From: Burkholderiales bacterium
GTDB taxonomy: Bacteria; Pseudomonadota; Gammaproteobacteria; Burkholderiales; JAEUMW01
DNA: 29,416 bases
Direction of reading: 5' to 3'
Assembly (NCBI GenBank): GCA_016791285.1
Contig: JAEUMX010000298.1
Span: forward strand, 1 to 29,416
Part shown: piece after piece, positions 28,063 to 29,416 of the stretch
Position numbering within the stretch: position 1 is the stretch's first letter
Layout: each line of letters opens with the position of its first letter
Notes under the pieces: generated by a model
What the model saw: only the letters and a program-made list of their open reading frames with translations
The model's database searches: none
What the model was told of the DNA's origin: nothing
Position numbers and translations under genes: made by a program

Positions 28063-28548
28063 CTAGGGAGCCCCGGCCCCCCACTCATCCTCCGCCACCA
28101 GCCCGTCGGTCCAGATCCACTCGATCCTTTCGTAGCTGAAGGCGATACGTTCCATCTCCGGCAGCTTGGACGTCTCGGGGCTGCGCGTATTCGCGAGCTC
28201 GAGGTGCACGCTCTCCACCTGGGCGTTCAGGAGCCGGATCGTGAAGTGCTGCTTTTCGGTGCCGCGCGTCATGGCGCGCCAGAATTGCAGCTCCCACAGC
28301 GTGAAGGTCTCGTTGATGACGAGCGCCTGGCGCAGCGGCACCGAGCTGCGGTCGAGCTCCTTCATGATGACGAGCGGGCTGTGCTTCCGTTTCCCGGTCT
28401 TGAGGCCGCTCGCCGGATCTCGCGCGCTGTCGATGTCGTGGCTGCACGCGATCACCACGATGCGCCCCTCGCGACCCTTGACGGTCGCCGAACCCTTGAT
28501 GTCGCCCTGCATTTCGCCTTGCACTTTGAGATATGCGTTGAGCGCCAT
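28063..28548 (-). CDS. hcp: Hcp/TssD-type VI secretion tube protein (orphan)
   Basis: A 161-residue Hcp-family protein. Hcp rings stack into the inner tube of the type VI secretion system and can be secreted. Family marks are YLKVQGEMQGDIKGS at the start, CSHDIDSARDPASG then LKTGKRKHSPLVIMKELDRSS (about 35-69), and FSYERIEWIWTDG near the end. This follows the Vibrio-type Hcp pattern (RDP-SG--TG-R-H-PLVI-K--DKSSP). Length is normal (about 160-172). The ATG at 28548 has AGCAGGAGGCC before it. It lies 30 bp after the Fae-like gene on the same strand, so they probably share a transcript. No other T6SS gene is in the window. It could be a housekeeping orphan Hcp served by a T6SS locus elsewhere, or a repurposed tube protein. 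Confidence 0.88.
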   Translation of the reverse strand: MALNAYLKVQGEMQGDIKGSATVKGREGRIVVIACSHDIDSARDPASGLKTGKRKHSPLVIMKELDRSSVPLRQALVINETFTLWELQFWRAMTRGTEKQHFTIRLLNAQVESVHLELANTRSPETSKLPEMERIAFSYERIEWIWTDGLVAEDEWGAGAP

Positions 28549-28578
28549 CCGCGGCCTCCTGCTTCGAGCTGTGGAGTG

Positions 28579-29130
28579 CTACAGCATCCACTTGCCGGTA
28601 GCCGCGTCGAACATGTCGTGCTTGACGCTCTCGCGTGTCCGGATCAGCTCGTCGATGCCCGGTTCGTCGTTCAACGCGCGCTGCACGGCGAGCTTGGTGG
28701 CCTCGTAATTCGTCCGGTACATGTCGTCGGTGTCGAGGTTGGGATCCTTGGGTGCGCGCGGGTCGATCCATACCAGCGAGATGATGCAGAGGTTGTTGAC
28801 CTGCTCCTTCGGGATGATGCCCTCGGATACGCAGTCCACGATCGCGTCCGCGGTGGCTGCCTGGACCACGCTGCCCATCAGGTTGACGTAAGCCGAGTCC
28901 TTGATGGTGACCTTGGTCGCCAGCATCGTCGGCGGCCGCACCATGTAGTTGCACGCGCGCACGGCGAACATGCAGGTGTGCCCTGCGCTTTGCGCCATCA
29001 TGTTGGCGAACGCCTGGCCGACGGGACCGGCGACATCCCCGATCAGGATCTCCGGCATCGCATCGGTGTACTGCCCCTCCTTGGCGAAAACGGTGGCCTC
29101 GCCGGCCTTGAACAGGATCTGTGCTGCCAT
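28579..29130 (-). CDS. Formaldehyde-activating enzyme paralogue (Fae-like)
   Basis: A 183-residue Fae-family protein. True Fae joins formaldehyde to tetrahydromethanopterin. Shared blocks are LFKAGEATV near the start, VRACNYMVRPPTMLATKVTIKD (about 58-79, in parts), AIVDCVSEGIIPKEQ, and NYEATKLAVQRALNDEP. The catalytic His of Fae (His17, in the VAHIDLIIG region) aligns with Met25 in DAMPEILIG, so normal Fae chemistry is doubtful. This is a known sort of Fae paralogue whose role I cannot state. No tetrahydromethanopterin genes are in the window. The ATG at 29130 has AGGGGGACACC before it; an upstream in-frame extension is not conserved. It stands between a broken COG4091-type gene (34 bp) and hcp (30 bp), all on the minus strand. 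Confidence 0.82.
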   Translation of the reverse strand: MAAQILFKAGEATVFAKEGQYTDAMPEILIGDVAGPVGQAFANMMAQSAGHTCMFAVRACNYMVRPPTMLATKVTIKDSAYVNLMGSVVQAATADAIVDCVSEGIIPKEQVNNLCIISLVWIDPRAPKDPNLDTDDMYRTNYEATKLAVQRALNDEPGIDELIRTRESVKHDMFDAATGKWML

Positions 29131-29164
29131 GGTGTCCCCCTGGTTCGCGTTGCAAGAAAGGCGT

Positions 29165-29416
29165 TCAGCCGAATGCGGCGTCCATCTCGCGGCGGAAGCC
29201 GACGGTGTCGTTGTCGACAACCTCGACGTCGCTCCAACACACCGGCGAGCCGGTCGCGTCGATCACGACCTTGACGCGGTCCGCGGTGATCAGCGCCGTC
29301 GCATCGTCGGTGACGATGGTCGTTCGGTGCCACATAACCTCGTCGATCGATCTCGCCGCCGACACCTCGCTCGCCCAGCCGATGACGCCGCCTGCGCACG
29401 CGCCGGATCGAGGTCC
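29165..29416 (-). pseudogene. COG4091 (SAF-domain homoserine dehydrogenase-like) gene with centre deleted, cut by window end
   Basis: The last 83 codons before a TGA at 29165-29167 run open to the window edge. The first part (SAARSIDEVMWHRTTIVTDD and ATALITADRVKVVIDATGSP) matches the N-terminal NAD-binding domain of COG4091 proteins (ARS-DEA...VTDDA-ALI-AD-I-VVIEATG-P). The last 24 residues (VCWSDVEVVDNDTVGFRREM then DAAFG) match their extreme C-terminus (PV-W-DV-V...RFRREMEAAF). The roughly 300 residues expected between them are missing, joined in frame at GSPV near 29240-29251. The join lies in a 14-bp palindrome, ACCGGC-GA-GCCGGT (29241-29254). The full gene start is outside the window. 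The match is from memory and should be aligned. Confidence 0.55.

Overview
The window is about 29.4 kb of GC-rich, densely coding bacterial DNA. It looks like chromosome of a carbon-storing proteobacterium, most likely a betaproteobacterium. That assignment is inference, from an HPr kinase/phosphorylase of the Gram-negative type, both class I and class III polyhydroxyalkanoate (PHA) synthases, and GC-rich codon use. The gene set (glycogen phosphorylase, PHA synthases, methylmalonyl-CoA enzymes, part of the 3-hydroxypropionate bi-cycle) resembles what is known for polyphosphate- or glycogen-accumulating organisms such as Candidatus Accumulibacter. The sequence alone cannot name the genus. I see no rRNA, tRNA, IS element or CRISPR array.

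Region 1 (1-6207) is a glyoxylate/propionyl-CoA co-assimilation cluster from the second cycle of the 3-hydroxypropionate bi-cycle. It holds mct on the minus strand and smtA-smtB-mcl-mch on the plus strand. The one missing lyase-branch enzyme, mesaconyl-C4-CoA hydratase (meh), appears to survive only as a frameshifted 3' tail just behind mct. Region 2 (6211-8718) is glycogen phosphorylase, convergent with mch. Region 3 (8986-13557) is a plus-strand operon for a biotin-dependent, Na+-translocating methylmalonyl-CoA-type decarboxylase (mmdA-D-C-B order), followed by a bacterioferritin-like protein and a VOC/epimerase-like protein.

Region 4 (13600-21393) is a minus-strand run: a patatin-like hydrolase, class I PHA synthase, hprK, then pccB and pccA of a propionyl-CoA carboxylase. 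Region 5 (21652-24280) is a plus-strand SDR / SCP-x-type thiolase / DUF35 OB-fold operon, ended by a strong hairpin. A sulfotransferase of visibly different composition follows (24345-25334). Region 6 (25425-27683, minus) is the class III PHA synthase pair phaE-phaC. Region 7 (28063-29416, minus) holds an orphan Hcp, a formaldehyde-activating-enzyme paralogue without the usual catalytic His, and the end of a COG4091-type dehydrogenase gene that seems to have lost its centre in frame.

Most genes can be read together as storage-carbon and propionyl-CoA traffic. Glycogen breakdown feeds carbon in. Propionyl-CoA and methylmalonyl-CoA are interconverted by a carboxylase (pccAB) and by a Na+-pumping decarboxylase (mmd). 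Acyl-CoAs go to PHA through two synthases. The Smt/Mcl/Mch/Mct set can turn succinyl-CoA, malate, glyoxylate and propionyl-CoA into mesaconyl-CoA, and on to pyruvate if a functional Meh exists elsewhere.
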